Shown: piece by piece, positions 55,764-64,000 of the stretch
Layout: each line of letters opens with the position of its first letter
Numbering within the stretch: position 1 is the first letter of the stretch
Source of the DNA: Acidobacteriaceae bacterium
GTDB lineage: Bacteria > Acidobacteriota > Terriglobia > Bryobacterales > Bryobacteraceae
Reading direction: 5' to 3'
Assembly: GCA_019240405.1 (NCBI GenBank)
Contig: JAFAYL010000038.1
Location: 62,001 to 126,000, forward strand
Length of the DNA: 64,000 nucleotides
Notes under the pieces: generated by a model
What the model was told of the DNA's origin: nothing
The model's database searches: none
The model's input: only the letters and a program-made list of their open reading frames with translations
Translations under genes and position numbers: made by a program

Positions 55764-56905
55764 GACAAATAGTAGTTTTTATCTTCCACGCCGCACGCCT
55801 CTTGGCTAACGTACAAACCTCGGAAAGTGTCCATCATCACTGCGAGTTCGTTTGTCTCCTTCTGGCCGATGGAAGCCTCAGTTCGGCCAGGCTGAGGGCC
55901 GTGCGCTAGCCCGTCCGGGTGCAAGGTGATGGAACCGTATTCAATTCCTTTTCGGCTCATGAATTCGGAGTTGGCGTAATAGAGGACCTCGTCGGACATG
56001 ACGTTTGAATGATTGTACGGTGCCGGGACGGCCTCGGGATCAAAATCATAGGGACGCGGGCAAAAGGAGCACACGACGAAACCGTCACCCTCGAACATTT
56101 GATGAGTCGGCGGCGGCAGATGAAATCGCCCGACGCGCGGCTCAAAATTGTGAATGTTCATCGCCCAGGGGTAATAGTAACCGTCCCATCCGATCACATC
56201 GAACGGGTGATAGGCGAGCATCATCTCGGTCAGGCTGTTTGCCTTTTTCACAATTAAGCGGAACTCGCCCTTTTCGTCGTGGGTCTCGAGATTTTCGGGG
56301 CAGCGCATATCGCGCTCCGAGTAGGGGCTCGATTCGATTAGCTGGCCGTATTCGTTTCGGTATCGCTTTGGCGGGCGAACGTAGCCGGCACTTTCGATAA
56401 TGAGCAATGTTCTCTCTTCCGATGTGAACCGGTATCGGTGTAGAATGCCGCGCGGAATTACAATATAATCACCTTCGCTGAATTCGATACTGCCAAACGG
56501 CGATTCTAAGCGACCTCTGCCTCCGCTTACGTATACGATTTCATCACCTTGCGCATTCCGATAGAATTGCGAAACCTCGTCAGCGGGACGCACGAACGAC
56601 ATGGACACGTCGTTATTAAAAAGAAGAGGAATCCTGTCGAGAATTGCGTCGCCGGGTGTCGTCAATTGCTTGGTTCGAAAATGGCGGTGCCGCAGGGGCT
56701 CGCAAGGAGCGGGATTCCAATGAATCTCTTTAACCGTGTGCACGGCCCGAACGGCTGTCGGGCGCTCGACGTGATAAAGCAGCGACGAAGGGCCGACAAA
56801 TCCCATGTTCCCCATCAGCTCTTCTGCGTAGAGCTCGCCTGATGGCTTGCGAAAAACCTTGTGTCGCTTCGAGGGTATTTCACCGAGACGGTGGTAAACA
56901 GGCAT
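55748..56905 (-). CDS. hmgA: Homogentisate 1,2-dioxygenase
   Basis: A 385-residue non-heme iron cupin enzyme that opens homogentisate to maleylacetoacetate. Iron-site segments are FHLPPPTHQMFEGDGF near residue 271, which supplies a His and a Glu, and DGLAHGPQPGRTE near 340, which supplies the second His. Shorter than the human enzyme, as usual for this bacterial branch. GGAGG 6 bases before the ATG sets the start. Gap of 9 bases to the acyl-CoA synthetase upstream and overlap of 16 bases with the next gene. Confidence 0.93.
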   Translation of the reverse strand: MPVYHRLGEIPSKRHKVFRKPSGELYAEELMGNMGFVGPSSLLYHVERPTAVRAVHTVKEIHWNPAPCEPLRHRHFRTKQLTTPGDAILDRIPLLFNNDVSMSFVRPADEVSQFYRNAQGDEIVYVSGGRGRLESPFGSIEFSEGDYIVIPRGILHRYRFTSEERTLLIIESAGYVRPPKRYRNEYGQLIESSPYSERDMRCPENLETHDEKGEFRLIVKKANSLTEMMLAYHPFDVIGWDGYYYPWAMNIHNFEPRVGRFHLPPPTHQMFEGDGFVVCSFCPRPYDFDPEAVPAPYNHSNVMSDEVLYYANSEFMSRKGIEYGSITLHPDGLAHGPQPGRTEASIGQKETNELAVMMDTFRGLYVSQEACGVEDKNYYLSWLDT

Positions 56906-56914
56906 GAAAACCTC

Positions 56915-58807
56915 CTAAGTGTTCAGGTTCCGGATGCATTCGACAGCGCCGGGATTTTCGAGCGCCATCAAATCGCCCGCGTCCTGATTCAAATATGCGG
57001 CGCGAATGACACGCCGGACAATCTTCCCATTTCTCGTTTTTGGTAGGGCGGAGACGAAATGGATTCGTTCCGGCTTCAGGGGCTTCCCAAGTTCGCTCGC
57101 GACATGATCCCTGAGCCGGTCAGCAAGACCGTTGGTCTCGCGGGCAACGCACAGACCCACGATCGCGGTTCCCTTCTTTTCATCGGGAATACCGATGACC
57201 GCCGCCTCAATCACACCCGGATAGGACGTCAAGATCGATTCCACTTCCGCCGGCCCCAATCGCTTTCCGGCCACTTTCAGTGTGTCATCACTGCGGCCGA
57301 GAATGAACCAGTGTTCATCGGCGTCCTTTTCGACCCAGTCACCGTGAATCCACAGACCTGGGACGCGCTCCCAGTATGTTTTCAGGTATCGATCAGGATC
57401 GTTCCAAAAACCTCTCGCTTGACCAATCCAAGGGCCGCGAATCGCAAGCTCGCCGACGCCGGTTTTGAGCGCGTTTCCAGAGTCGTCCACCACATCGGCG
57501 TCGATACCGAGGCACGCCGCTGTAAAACCGCACGGCTTGATTGGTGCGAGCGGGTGATTGGATAGGATCCCCCCCGAGATTTCCGTCCCGCCCGAATAAT
57601 TGATGATAGGAATTCGTTTCTGGCCCACTTTTTCAAACAACCACCACCACGACGCCGGGTCCCAAGGTTCGCCTGAGGACGCGAAAAAGCGAAGCTTGGA
57701 GAGATTATGCGACGCAATCTGCGGATCGCCATATTCAATCAACTTGCGAATCAGAGACGGCGAGATCCCAAGCACGTCGAGATGATGGCGGGCACTGAAC
57801 TTCCACAGGCGATCGGGTGCCGGATAATCGGGAGCGCCGTCGTACAGCACTACGGTTCCGCCAAGAATGAGAGCGCCATAGATCAGCCAGGGTCCCATCA
57901 TCCAGCCGAGATCAGTGATCCATGAAATCGAATCTCCTGGACCGATATCCATGTGGAAGGCCACATCCTGCGCGGCTTTGATGGGGAAACTGCAATGCGT
58001 GTGGACAATACCTTTGGGCTCGCCAGTGGTTCCGGAAGAAAAGATGATGATCAATGGATCTTCGGCTGAAGTAGTCTCGTGTTCTGCTTCCCCGAATCCG
58101 AGCAAGTTGTTCCATCGGAAGGTGCCGTCAGGGGTATTCGTCTGCTCGGATACCACAATGAGCGTCTCGACCAGCGGACAGCGGTCGGCCGCCTCTTTAG
58201 CGGTTTTGAGCATGTCGATCTGCTTGCCGGCCCGAGAGAAACTCTCACATGTGATCAACGCTTTTGCGCCTGTATGCTTCAGGCGTGTTTCGATCGCAGT
58301 CGGGCCATACCCGGAAAACAGCGGCACAGCAATTGCGCCGATTCGTCCCAAAGCTAACAGTGCGACGACTGTTTCGGGCAGCATCGGCATGTAGATCCCG
58401 ACGGTCTCTCCCTTGGCAATTCTCAACGCCTTGAGACCCGCCGCGGCGCGCGCTACCTCTTCGCGGAGTTCTCCAAAAGTTAACTGACGTGTGTTGCCAC
58501 TTTCGCCTTCCCAAGTGACAGCCATTCGGGCAGCATCATGATTCAGACAGCTTTCGGTGGCGTTAAATTTCCCGTTCACGCACCAGCGGGGCCATTCCGG
58601 ACCGCGCGGCAGATCGAGCACGGAGCTGTAAGGTTGATCGAATCTCACGTTCAAGAAACGAAGCACCTGCTCGGTAAACCACGGCACATCCGCAACAGAA
58701 TGCGCATGCAATTCGGTGTAATCTCGCGACCCGGTGAGGCACAGGAATTTCGTGAGTTGAGCGCGCTCGATTACGGCGGGAGTAGGGGACCAGGCAAATC
58801 CACTCAT
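56915..58807 (-). CDS. AMP-forming acyl-CoA synthetase, probably acetoacetyl-CoA synthetase
   Basis: A 630-residue member of the acetyl-CoA synthetase-like group. The phosphate loop is [17 protein letters not shown] near residue 255, the hinge motif [20 protein letters not shown] near 518, and the catalytic Lys is in [11 protein letters not shown] near 594. The N-terminal extension and length fit the acetyl/acetoacetyl/propionyl-CoA branch. Since fumarylacetoacetase releases acetoacetate, activation to acetoacetyl-CoA is the best guess, but acetate or another short acid is possible. The ATG overlaps the gntR stop by 4 bases. Confidence 0.82.
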   Translation of the reverse strand: MSGFAWSPTPAVIERAQLTKFLCLTGSRDYTELHAHSVADVPWFTEQVLRFLNVRFDQPYSSVLDLPRGPEWPRWCVNGKFNATESCLNHDAARMAVTWEGESGNTRQLTFGELREEVARAAAGLKALRIAKGETVGIYMPMLPETVVALLALGRIGAIAVPLFSGYGPTAIETRLKHTGAKALITCESFSRAGKQIDMLKTAKEAADRCPLVETLIVVSEQTNTPDGTFRWNNLLGFGEAEHETTSAEDPLIIIFSSGTTGEPKGIVHTHCSFPIKAAQDVAFHMDIGPGDSISWITDLGWMMGPWLIYGALILGGTVVLYDGAPDYPAPDRLWKFSARHHLDVLGISPSLIRKLIEYGDPQIASHNLSKLRFFASSGEPWDPASWWWLFEKVGQKRIPIINYSGGTEISGGILSNHPLAPIKPCGFTAACLGIDADVVDDSGNALKTGVGELAIRGPWIGQARGFWNDPDRYLKTYWERVPGLWIHGDWVEKDADEHWFILGRSDDTLKVAGKRLGPAEVESILTSYPGVIEAAVIGIPDEKKGTAIVGLCVARETNGLADRLRDHVASELGKPLKPERIHFVSALPKTRNGKIVRRVIRAAYLNQDAGDLMALENPGAVECIRNLNT

Positions 58808-59535
58808 CTCGCGACCTTGTTCTTCTCCAGAAGAAAGCCATTGCGGCGAACGCCCGAGCCTGCGCCCCAGACATCGCGCCCCAGTGCGTTTAGCTGGCCG
58901 CGGGTGATATCCGCGACCACGGCCTCGTGCGCAGCGACGGCATCTTTTCTGCGAATAGCGTCGACAATTGGCTTTAGGAGACTTTCTATTTCCGCAGGCA
59001 CTTCTTTTGAGCCTTGGGCCGCAAGATAGACAAGCCGGGTTGAACGCTCGAGCACACCCCGAAGCAAGGCTTCGAATTCTCCGTTATGCGTCATGTATGC
59101 AATTTGAAGGTGAAATTTCTGATTCGCTTCAATGAAGGAATCGAGTCCACCTGGCTTGCGGGCTACTTGGATGGCATGCCTGTAATGATCCTCGAGAGTC
59201 GCTACTTCATGGGGATCAGCGCGTAACGCAGCAAGCTCGGCGGCAATACCTTCCAAGACAATGCGAGTCTCGAGAAGATCGCGAACTCCGCGAAAACTCA
59301 GCTCTGGGACATGGTAGCCCCGGCGCGGAACTACCTCAAGCAACTGTTCATTGTGCAGCCGGTTGCAGGCTTCACGGAACGGCGTCCGGCCAATTCCGTA
59401 GCGCGCGAGAATTTCTGCCTCGTTCAGAAAGCTTCCTTCAGAAAATTCTCCGTGCAGGATTCCGTGTTTCAGGAATAGGTAAGCACGATCAACGAGAGTG
59501 CCGCTGCGTCTTGGCTTTATTTTCGGAACAGGCAT
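58804..59535 (-). CDS. GntR family regulator (FadR/FCD subfamily)
   Basis: A 243-residue regulator. The N-terminal winged helix-turn-helix is at about 11-73 ([22 protein letters not shown]). The C-terminal FCD domain (about 80-225) has the metal/ligand pattern [10 protein letters not shown]. Such proteins respond to organic acids and repress catabolic genes. It heads the homogentisate operon and probably controls it and the divergent aminotransferase-hpd arm through the palindrome at 59562-59580. I chose the ATG at 59535. A GTG at 59544 would add three residues. Confidence 0.9.
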   Translation of the reverse strand: MPVPKIKPRRSGTLVDRAYLFLKHGILHGEFSEGSFLNEAEILARYGIGRTPFREACNRLHNEQLLEVVPRRGYHVPELSFRGVRDLLETRIVLEGIAAELAALRADPHEVATLEDHYRHAIQVARKPGGLDSFIEANQKFHLQIAYMTHNGEFEALLRGVLERSTRLVYLAAQGSKEVPAEIESLLKPIVDAIRRKDAVAAHEAVVADITRGQLNALGRDVWGAGSGVRRNGFLLEKNKVAR

Positions 59536-59561
59536 GTTGGACACTCTTTCCGAAACACGTT

Positions 59562-59580
59562 AATATACTATCAGTATATT
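59562..59580. promoter_or_regulatory. Operator palindrome between gntR and the aminotransferase gene
   Basis: AATATACTATCAGTATATT is a perfect 8-bp inverted repeat around a 3-base centre. It contains -10-like hexamers on both strands (TATACT, TATATT) and lies in the middle of the 73-base divergent spacer. This is what a GntR/FCD repressor site would look like. Binding here would block both arms. Confidence 0.75.
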
Positions 59581-59608
59581 TCTGATCGACGGAATATCTG
59601 AAGCTCCG

Positions 59609-60739
59609 ATGATCTCTGCCCAATTATTAGTCCCTCCTCACATCTTGAAATTACGGCCTTACGAGCCTGGGCTCAGTCCGGAGCAGGTGAAGGAGCGATA
59701 TGGTATCGCCCGGGCGATCAAGCTTGCCTCGAATGAAAATCCACTGGGGGCATCTCCGCTCGCAATTGAAAATGCAAAGCGGGCGCTTAAAGACATGTTT
59801 CTGTACCCAGACGGAGGGCTTGCGCTTCGACGGAAGCTGGCAGAGCGATACAATCTCAAACCCGAGAACGTTATCGCAGGAGCCGGCAGCGAAGGCATTA
59901 TGGCGAATATCGTGCGCGCTTTTCTGGGCGACGAAGATGAGGTCCTAACTACCGAGGCAGCATTTTCGGGGTTTCAGGTACTGGCTCGGAGCCGCGGAGT
60001 TGCATACCGGACCGTTTCCTATCTGGACTGGCGCTACGATCTCGCGAAAATGGCTGACGCGATCACCGACCGGACGAAACTGATCTATCTCGCGAACCCG
60101 AATAACCCGACGGGGACGTTTTTTACTCGTCAGGAATTCGAGGAATTCCATCGCCGGGTGCCCGAACGCGTGTTGATCATTCTTGACGAGGCGTATTTTG
60201 AGTTTGCGATGAGCGAACCGTCGTATCCGGACTCGATGCAGTATCGCTTTGATAATGTGATCACGCTGCGAACGTTTTCTAAGATTTACGGATTGGCTGG
60301 AGCTCGCGTAGGATACGGATTCGCGCACCAGGATTTAATTTCCGTTCTGCTTAAGATCAAGTTACCGTTCGAGCCAAGCGGTATCGGAGAAGCGGCAGCC
60401 CTCGGCGCGCTTGACGATCGCGAATTCATGGAACAGTCAATCGCCAATAATGTGCGCGGACTCGCTTTCATGACTCGCGCTTTTGAAGCGTTAGGGTTCA
60501 CGGTCGTTCCTTCCGCCGCGAATTTCATAATGGTCGTGCTCGATACTGAAGAGTTGGCCCAGCAACTGTTCGAAACGCTGCTCCGACGCGGCGTGATCGT
60601 GCGTCCCTTGAAGGCTAGTGGTCTTGCCAATTGTCTTCGTGTCTCAATTGGCACTCAAGATGAGAACGAAATGTGCATTCAAGCGCTGAAGCATGCCGGC
60701 GCTGAACTGGAGGTAAATCGCTATGCCACAACTAACTGA
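59609..60739 (+). CDS. HisC-like PLP aminotransferase, probably acting on tyrosine
   Basis: A 376-residue fold-type I aminotransferase of the histidinol-phosphate aminotransferase family. The N-terminus has KLASNENPLG at about 37-46, ANPNNPTGTF near 165, DEAYFEF near 195 and the PLP lysine in TFSKIYGLAGARVG near 230. By sequence it is HisC-like, but it is in the tyrosine degradation locus, overlaps hpd by 17 bases and has no his gene near it. HisC-type enzymes are known to accept aromatic amino acids, so tyrosine to 4-hydroxyphenylpyruvate is the likely reaction. Confidence 0.85.
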   Translation: MISAQLLVPPHILKLRPYEPGLSPEQVKERYGIARAIKLASNENPLGASPLAIENAKRALKDMFLYPDGGLALRRKLAERYNLKPENVIAGAGSEGIMANIVRAFLGDEDEVLTTEAAFSGFQVLARSRGVAYRTVSYLDWRYDLAKMADAITDRTKLIYLANPNNPTGTFFTRQEFEEFHRRVPERVLIILDEAYFEFAMSEPSYPDSMQYRFDNVITLRTFSKIYGLAGARVGYGFAHQDLISVLLKIKLPFEPSGIGEAAALGALDDREFMEQSIANNVRGLAFMTRAFEALGFTVVPSAANFIMVVLDTEELAQQLFETLLRRGVIVRPLKASGLANCLRVSIGTQDENEMCIQALKHAGAELEVNRYATTN

Positions 60740-61859
60740 ACAGGCTGACAAAGTAACTTCTACCCAGCAGGATTTCCTTCCGATTCACGGAACGGATCAC
60801 GTCGAGTTTTACGTTGGAAACGCCAAACAGTCAGCGTATTTCTACAGAGCCTCAATGGGATTCACCCTTGTCGCGTACCGAGGACCGGAAACTGGGACGC
60901 GAGATCGCGCTTCCTATGTTCTTCAACAGAACAAAATTCGCTTTGTCCTGACGACACCTTTGCAGCCCTCCGGCGAAATCGCCGATCACGTTTACCACCA
61001 TGGAGACGGCGTTAAATCGATTGCGCTCTGGGTGGACGATGCCCAATCCGCCTGGGAAGAGACCACAGCGCGCGGCGCTCAGAGCGTCCGAGAACCTTTC
61101 ACCATTAAAGACGAGAACGGCACGGCACGGCTCTCTTCTATAGCTCTTTATGGCGACACGATTCACACATTTGTTGAACGTGCGGATTATCGCGGTCCGT
61201 TTCTCCCGGGATTTATCGAGACGCCCGGCCCCGATCGAATTGCCCGTCCCGCTGGACTCATGCACATCGACCACATGGTTGGAAACGTCGGTTGGGGACA
61301 GATGAACACGTGGGTCGAGTTTTACGAGCGAGTCATGGGTTTTCGAATGTTCAAGCACTTCGATGATCAGGATATCTCGACGGAGTACTCGGCCTTGATG
61401 TCGAAGGTTATGACCAACGGCAATGAACGGATTCGCTTCCCGATCAATGAACCCGCAGTTGGCCGCAAGAAATCGCAGATCGAAGAGTATCTCGATTATT
61501 ACGGCAGTCCCGGAGTCCAGCACATTGCGATGGCAACTCACGACATCATTGAATCCGTCACGGTACTACGCGATCAAGGGGTCGAGTTCCTTTCTATTCC
61601 CACAACCTACTATGAGGATTTGACAGCAAGAGTTGGGCGCATCGATGAGCCGATAGATGAACTCGCGCGTTTGGGAATTCTTGTTGATCGCGATGATGAG
61701 GGTTATATGCTGCAGATCTTCACGAAACCAGTGGAAGACCGGCCAACGCTCTTCTACGAGATCATCCAGAGGAAAGGCAGCCGCAGTTTCGGCAAGGGAA
61801 ATTTCAAGGCGTTGTTTGAAGCGATCGAGCGCGAGCAAGCGCGGCGCGGAAATCTGTAA
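60723..61859 (+). CDS. hpd: 4-hydroxyphenylpyruvate dioxygenase
   Basis: A 378-residue enzyme with two VOC domains that converts 4-hydroxyphenylpyruvate to homogentisate. The iron ligands are visible: His184 (MHIDHMV), His267 (GVQHIAM) and Glu346 (LFYEIIQR). The C-terminal helix with GKGNFKALFEAIEREQARRG is typical. GGAGG precedes the ATG by 8 bases. Coupled to the upstream aminotransferase by a 17-base overlap. Its product is the substrate of HmgA on the other arm. Confidence 0.96.
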   Translation: MPQLTEQADKVTSTQQDFLPIHGTDHVEFYVGNAKQSAYFYRASMGFTLVAYRGPETGTRDRASYVLQQNKIRFVLTTPLQPSGEIADHVYHHGDGVKSIALWVDDAQSAWEETTARGAQSVREPFTIKDENGTARLSSIALYGDTIHTFVERADYRGPFLPGFIETPGPDRIARPAGLMHIDHMVGNVGWGQMNTWVEFYERVMGFRMFKHFDDQDISTEYSALMSKVMTNGNERIRFPINEPAVGRKKSQIEEYLDYYGSPGVQHIAMATHDIIESVTVLRDQGVEFLSIPTTYYEDLTARVGRIDEPIDELARLGILVDRDDEGYMLQIFTKPVEDRPTLFYEIIQRKGSRSFGKGNFKALFEAIEREQARRGNL

Positions 61860-61871
61860 TCCATCCGCGAT

Positions 61872-63341
61872 ATGCGTTCGATTGCAACAGTTACTATTTT
61901 TCTGTGCGCGACACTTCTCTGCTTATCTCGCGGGCCGGGGAGCGCAGATGAACCTGCCAATCAACTCGCCCGCGATATTCTGAAACAGCTCGTCGAGACT
62001 AATACGACTGATTCGGTAGGAAGCACGACCGTCGCTGCCGAAGCGATGGCCCAACGATTCCGCGAAGTCGGTTTCCCGAAGGAAGATGTCGTAGTGCTCG
62101 GTCCAAACGAGCGCAAGGGAAACATGGTTGTCAGGCTGCGCGGCACCGGGGCGTACAGGCCGATTCTGCTGATCGGCCATCTTGATGTCGTCGAAGCGCG
62201 CCGCGAGGACTGGACGACAGATCCTTTTACGCTGGTCGAAAAAGATGGATATTTCTACGGACGCGGAACGCAGGATATGAAGGGCGAGGACGCCATCTTC
62301 GTGACAACCTTGCTGCGCTTCAAAAAGGAAGGATATAAGCCGGATCGCGATATTATTTTGGCTCTCACTGCCGATGAAGAGGGCGGCAACTTTAATGGCA
62401 TCGACTGGCTGTTAAAGAATCACCGAGAACTGATCGACGCTGAGTTTGTCCTCAACGGCGATGGTGGTGGAGTAAACACCGAAAATGGCAAGCCCGTTAA
62501 CGTTTCTATCGACGCGAGCGAAAAGCTTTATGCGGATTATGAGCTAACCGTGACGAATGCCGGTGGGCATAGTTCTTTGCCCGTGCCGGACAACGCTATC
62601 TATCACCTCGCAGACGCGCTGAGCCGCTTAGAGCGGCATTCATTTCCTTTCGAGCTGAACAACGTTACACGCGCATATTTCGGGCGCATGGCTACGGTTG
62701 AGACGGGGCAGAAGGCTGCGGATATGAAAGCGATTTTGAAGAACCCGCCTGACCCAGCCGCGATCGAACGTCTTTCCGCCGACCCGAACGATAACGCAAC
62801 TTTTCGAACTACGTGCGTCGCAACGCGCTTGGAAGCCGGTCACGCTAACAATGCGTTGCCGCAGACCGCGCGCGCAAATGTGAATTGCCGTATCCTGCCG
62901 GGTCATTCGCGGGAAGAGATACGGCAAACTCTAATCGGAGTCTTTCGAGACCCGAAAATCACCGTCCGCTATGTGGCAACGCATGGAGAATCTCCGGACC
63001 GTGCTCTGGCCCAGCAGTCCTTTCCGCCCGTACCCCTGCGCCCAGACGTGATGCATTCCCTGGAACAAATAGCGGCACAAATGTGGCCGGGCGCGCCGGT
63101 GATTCCTACCATGGCAACCGGAGCGTCCGATGCTGTATATACAACGGCAGCGGGCCTACCCACCTACGGAATTTCGGGAATTGCGATTGACATGGACGAC
63201 GTCAGAGCCCATGGAAAAGACGAGCGTATCCGCACGCAATCCTTCTATGACGGTTTGGAATTTCGATACCGCTACCTGAAAGCGCTCACGTCAGCGGAAT
63301 CATTTTCGAAGCCTGATTCTCGAGACAGAAATCCTCTATAG
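61872..63341 (+). CDS. Exported M20 family metallopeptidase
   Basis: A 489-residue M20/M25/M40 zinc peptidase with a signal peptide (about 1-25). Metal and catalytic motifs are GHLDVVEA near residue 98, GRGTQDMKGED near 134, and ADEEGGNFNG near 170. The lid domain contains AGGHSSLPVPDNAIYHLADAL near 237. It probably releases amino acids from peptides or N-acyl amino acids outside the cytoplasm. It lies 12 bases after hpd, so it may supply tyrosine for the pathway. It shares a CTATAG sequence with the convergent gene, in which both stops lie. Confidence 0.9.
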   Translation: MRSIATVTIFLCATLLCLSRGPGSADEPANQLARDILKQLVETNTTDSVGSTTVAAEAMAQRFREVGFPKEDVVVLGPNERKGNMVVRLRGTGAYRPILLIGHLDVVEARREDWTTDPFTLVEKDGYFYGRGTQDMKGEDAIFVTTLLRFKKEGYKPDRDIILALTADEEGGNFNGIDWLLKNHRELIDAEFVLNGDGGGVNTENGKPVNVSIDASEKLYADYELTVTNAGGHSSLPVPDNAIYHLADALSRLERHSFPFELNNVTRAYFGRMATVETGQKAADMKAILKNPPDPAAIERLSADPNDNATFRTTCVATRLEAGHANNALPQTARANVNCRILPGHSREEIRQTLIGVFRDPKITVRYVATHGESPDRALAQQSFPPVPLRPDVMHSLEQIAAQMWPGAPVIPTMATGASDAVYTTAAGLPTYGISGIAIDMDDVRAHGKDERIRTQSFYDGLEFRYRYLKALTSAESFSKPDSRDRNPL

Positions 63342-64000
63342 GCTCCCCGTCGCTTTTACGGCAATCGCCGGGACGTCTTGCTCCTTTACAAACTTGTTGA
63401 ATGCCGGAATGCCCGATTCCATGAGCTGATTGAGCTTCTTAATTTGCGCGTTTATGCTGGTCGCCAAATCTTCATAGACCTGCTGCTGTGCCGCAGTGGG
63501 CTGCGCATCGGCTTCTGCTACATCCGCCAACACGGCAGCGAGCTTGTTGTTTAATCGGATCGGGAAATTAAGAGGATCCTCGCTCGCCTTGTTCTTCGTC
63601 TGATAGAGCGCTTCCTCAACGCTCGTAAGCTCGTCGGAAAGCGATTTTGCCCGGTCAGCTATGAGTTTCGATTTCGGAGTGTCTCCGGAACCTTTGAGGC
63701 GCGCCGTTAGTTCATCAATCTGCTTTCGGACATCTCGTATCCGTATCACGGCTTCGTTCGTCTGGCTCAATTTGTCGCGCATCTGCAATTCCAGCGCGAG
63801 CTGAGAAGCGTACTGCTCCGGCGTGGTCTCGACGCGCGGATCTTTTTTGACTTCGAACTTCTGCGTTTGCGATTTTCCATTCACGGTCAGCTTGACTTGA
63901 TAAACCCCGGGCACTACGATCGGCCCATGAACGCTTCCCGCCCAAAGAATCATCCCGGGGAATTTTGTCGCGTCAGGATAACGCAGGTCCCATTCAAAGC
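63336..64000 (-). CDS. BNR/VPS10-type glycosyl hydrolase-like protein, C-terminal part (partial)
   Basis: The C-terminal 221 residues of a gene whose 5' part lies beyond the window; the frame is open to the last base. The edge begins FEWDLRYPDATKFPG, a segment that in Acidobacteria sits after a sortilin/VPS10-like BNR beta-propeller. Next is a short beta domain (VVPGVYQVKLTVNGKSQTQKF) and a helical, coiled-coil tail. The enzymatic or propeller part cannot be seen, so the name rests on recognition of this C-terminal module. Confidence 0.7.
   Translation of the reverse strand, partial: FEWDLRYPDATKFPGMILWAGSVHGPIVVPGVYQVKLTVNGKSQTQKFEVKKDPRVETTPEQYASQLALELQMRDKLSQTNEAVIRIRDVRKQIDELTARLKGSGDTPKSKLIADRAKSLSDELTSVEEALYQTKNKASEDPLNFPIRLNNKLAAVLADVAEADAQPTAAQQQVYEDLATSINAQIKKLNQLMESGIPAFNKFVKEQDVPAIAVKATGSL

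Overview
The window looks like a chromosomal segment of an Acidobacteriota bacterium, probably of the Solibacter/Bryobacter type. This rests on protein families that are abundant there: Oar-like TonB receptors with a carboxypeptidase-regulatory N-terminus, a CRTAC1/FG-GAP protein, a vWA/MoxR/DUF58 locus, a paralogous 'NAQxSTGP' protein, GH172, and BshB1 as a hint of bacillithiol. No rRNA, CRISPR array, prophage or intact insertion sequence is visible. Genes are dense, and convergent neighbours often overlap at their 3' ends.

Layout: 1-2.1 kb holds accessory DNA (a small Cys/Arg-rich ORF with a terminator, a frameshifted NAQxSTGP gene between palindromes, a Uma2 gene next to tRNA-Arg). 2.2-9.1 kb carries a CYTH protein, then moxR, a DUF58 gene and a very long fused BatA/vWA gene. 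9-15.5 kb holds an RNA uracil methyltransferase, trpS, a FadN-type beta-oxidation fusion, a phosphoesterase and a DUF4188 gene. 15.6-22.2 kb holds a Gfo/Idh/MocA gene, a surface-type beta-sandwich repeat protein, a glyoxalase-SpoIIE phosphatase fusion and a TPR/FAD-oxidoreductase pair. 22.2-26.5 kb is a five-gene minus-strand operon ending in rhomboid and bshB1. ssb follows.

27.2-37.8 kb is a sugar locus: lacI, Gfo/Idh/MocA dehydrogenase, SIS isomerase, ROK kinase and a TIM-barrel epimerase on the minus strand, facing a TonB receptor and a CRTAC1 protein on the plus strand. The intergenic DNA between lacI and the receptor has two divergent sigma70-like promoters and three matching LacI-type operators. 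37.7-43.1 kb is an fbp-GH172-SpdH-like-DUF763 operon. 43.2-53.8 kb is a mixture of a membrane spermidine-synthase-like protein, an OprB-type porin, a glycosyltransferase, a phosphoesterase, an RskA-domain protein, a MacB-type permease, TPR proteins and small membrane proteins.

53.8-63.3 kb is a tyrosine/homogentisate catabolic locus: gntR, acyl-CoA synthetase, hmgA, an uncharacterised gene and fahA on the minus strand, diverging from an aminotransferase, hpd and an M20 peptidase. A palindromic operator lies between the two arms. All steps from tyrosine to acetoacetyl-CoA are covered except maleylacetoacetate isomerase. The uncharacterised gene sits exactly where that enzyme is expected, in a genome that probably uses bacillithiol. 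The window ends inside a BNR/VPS10-type glycosyl-hydrolase-like gene.
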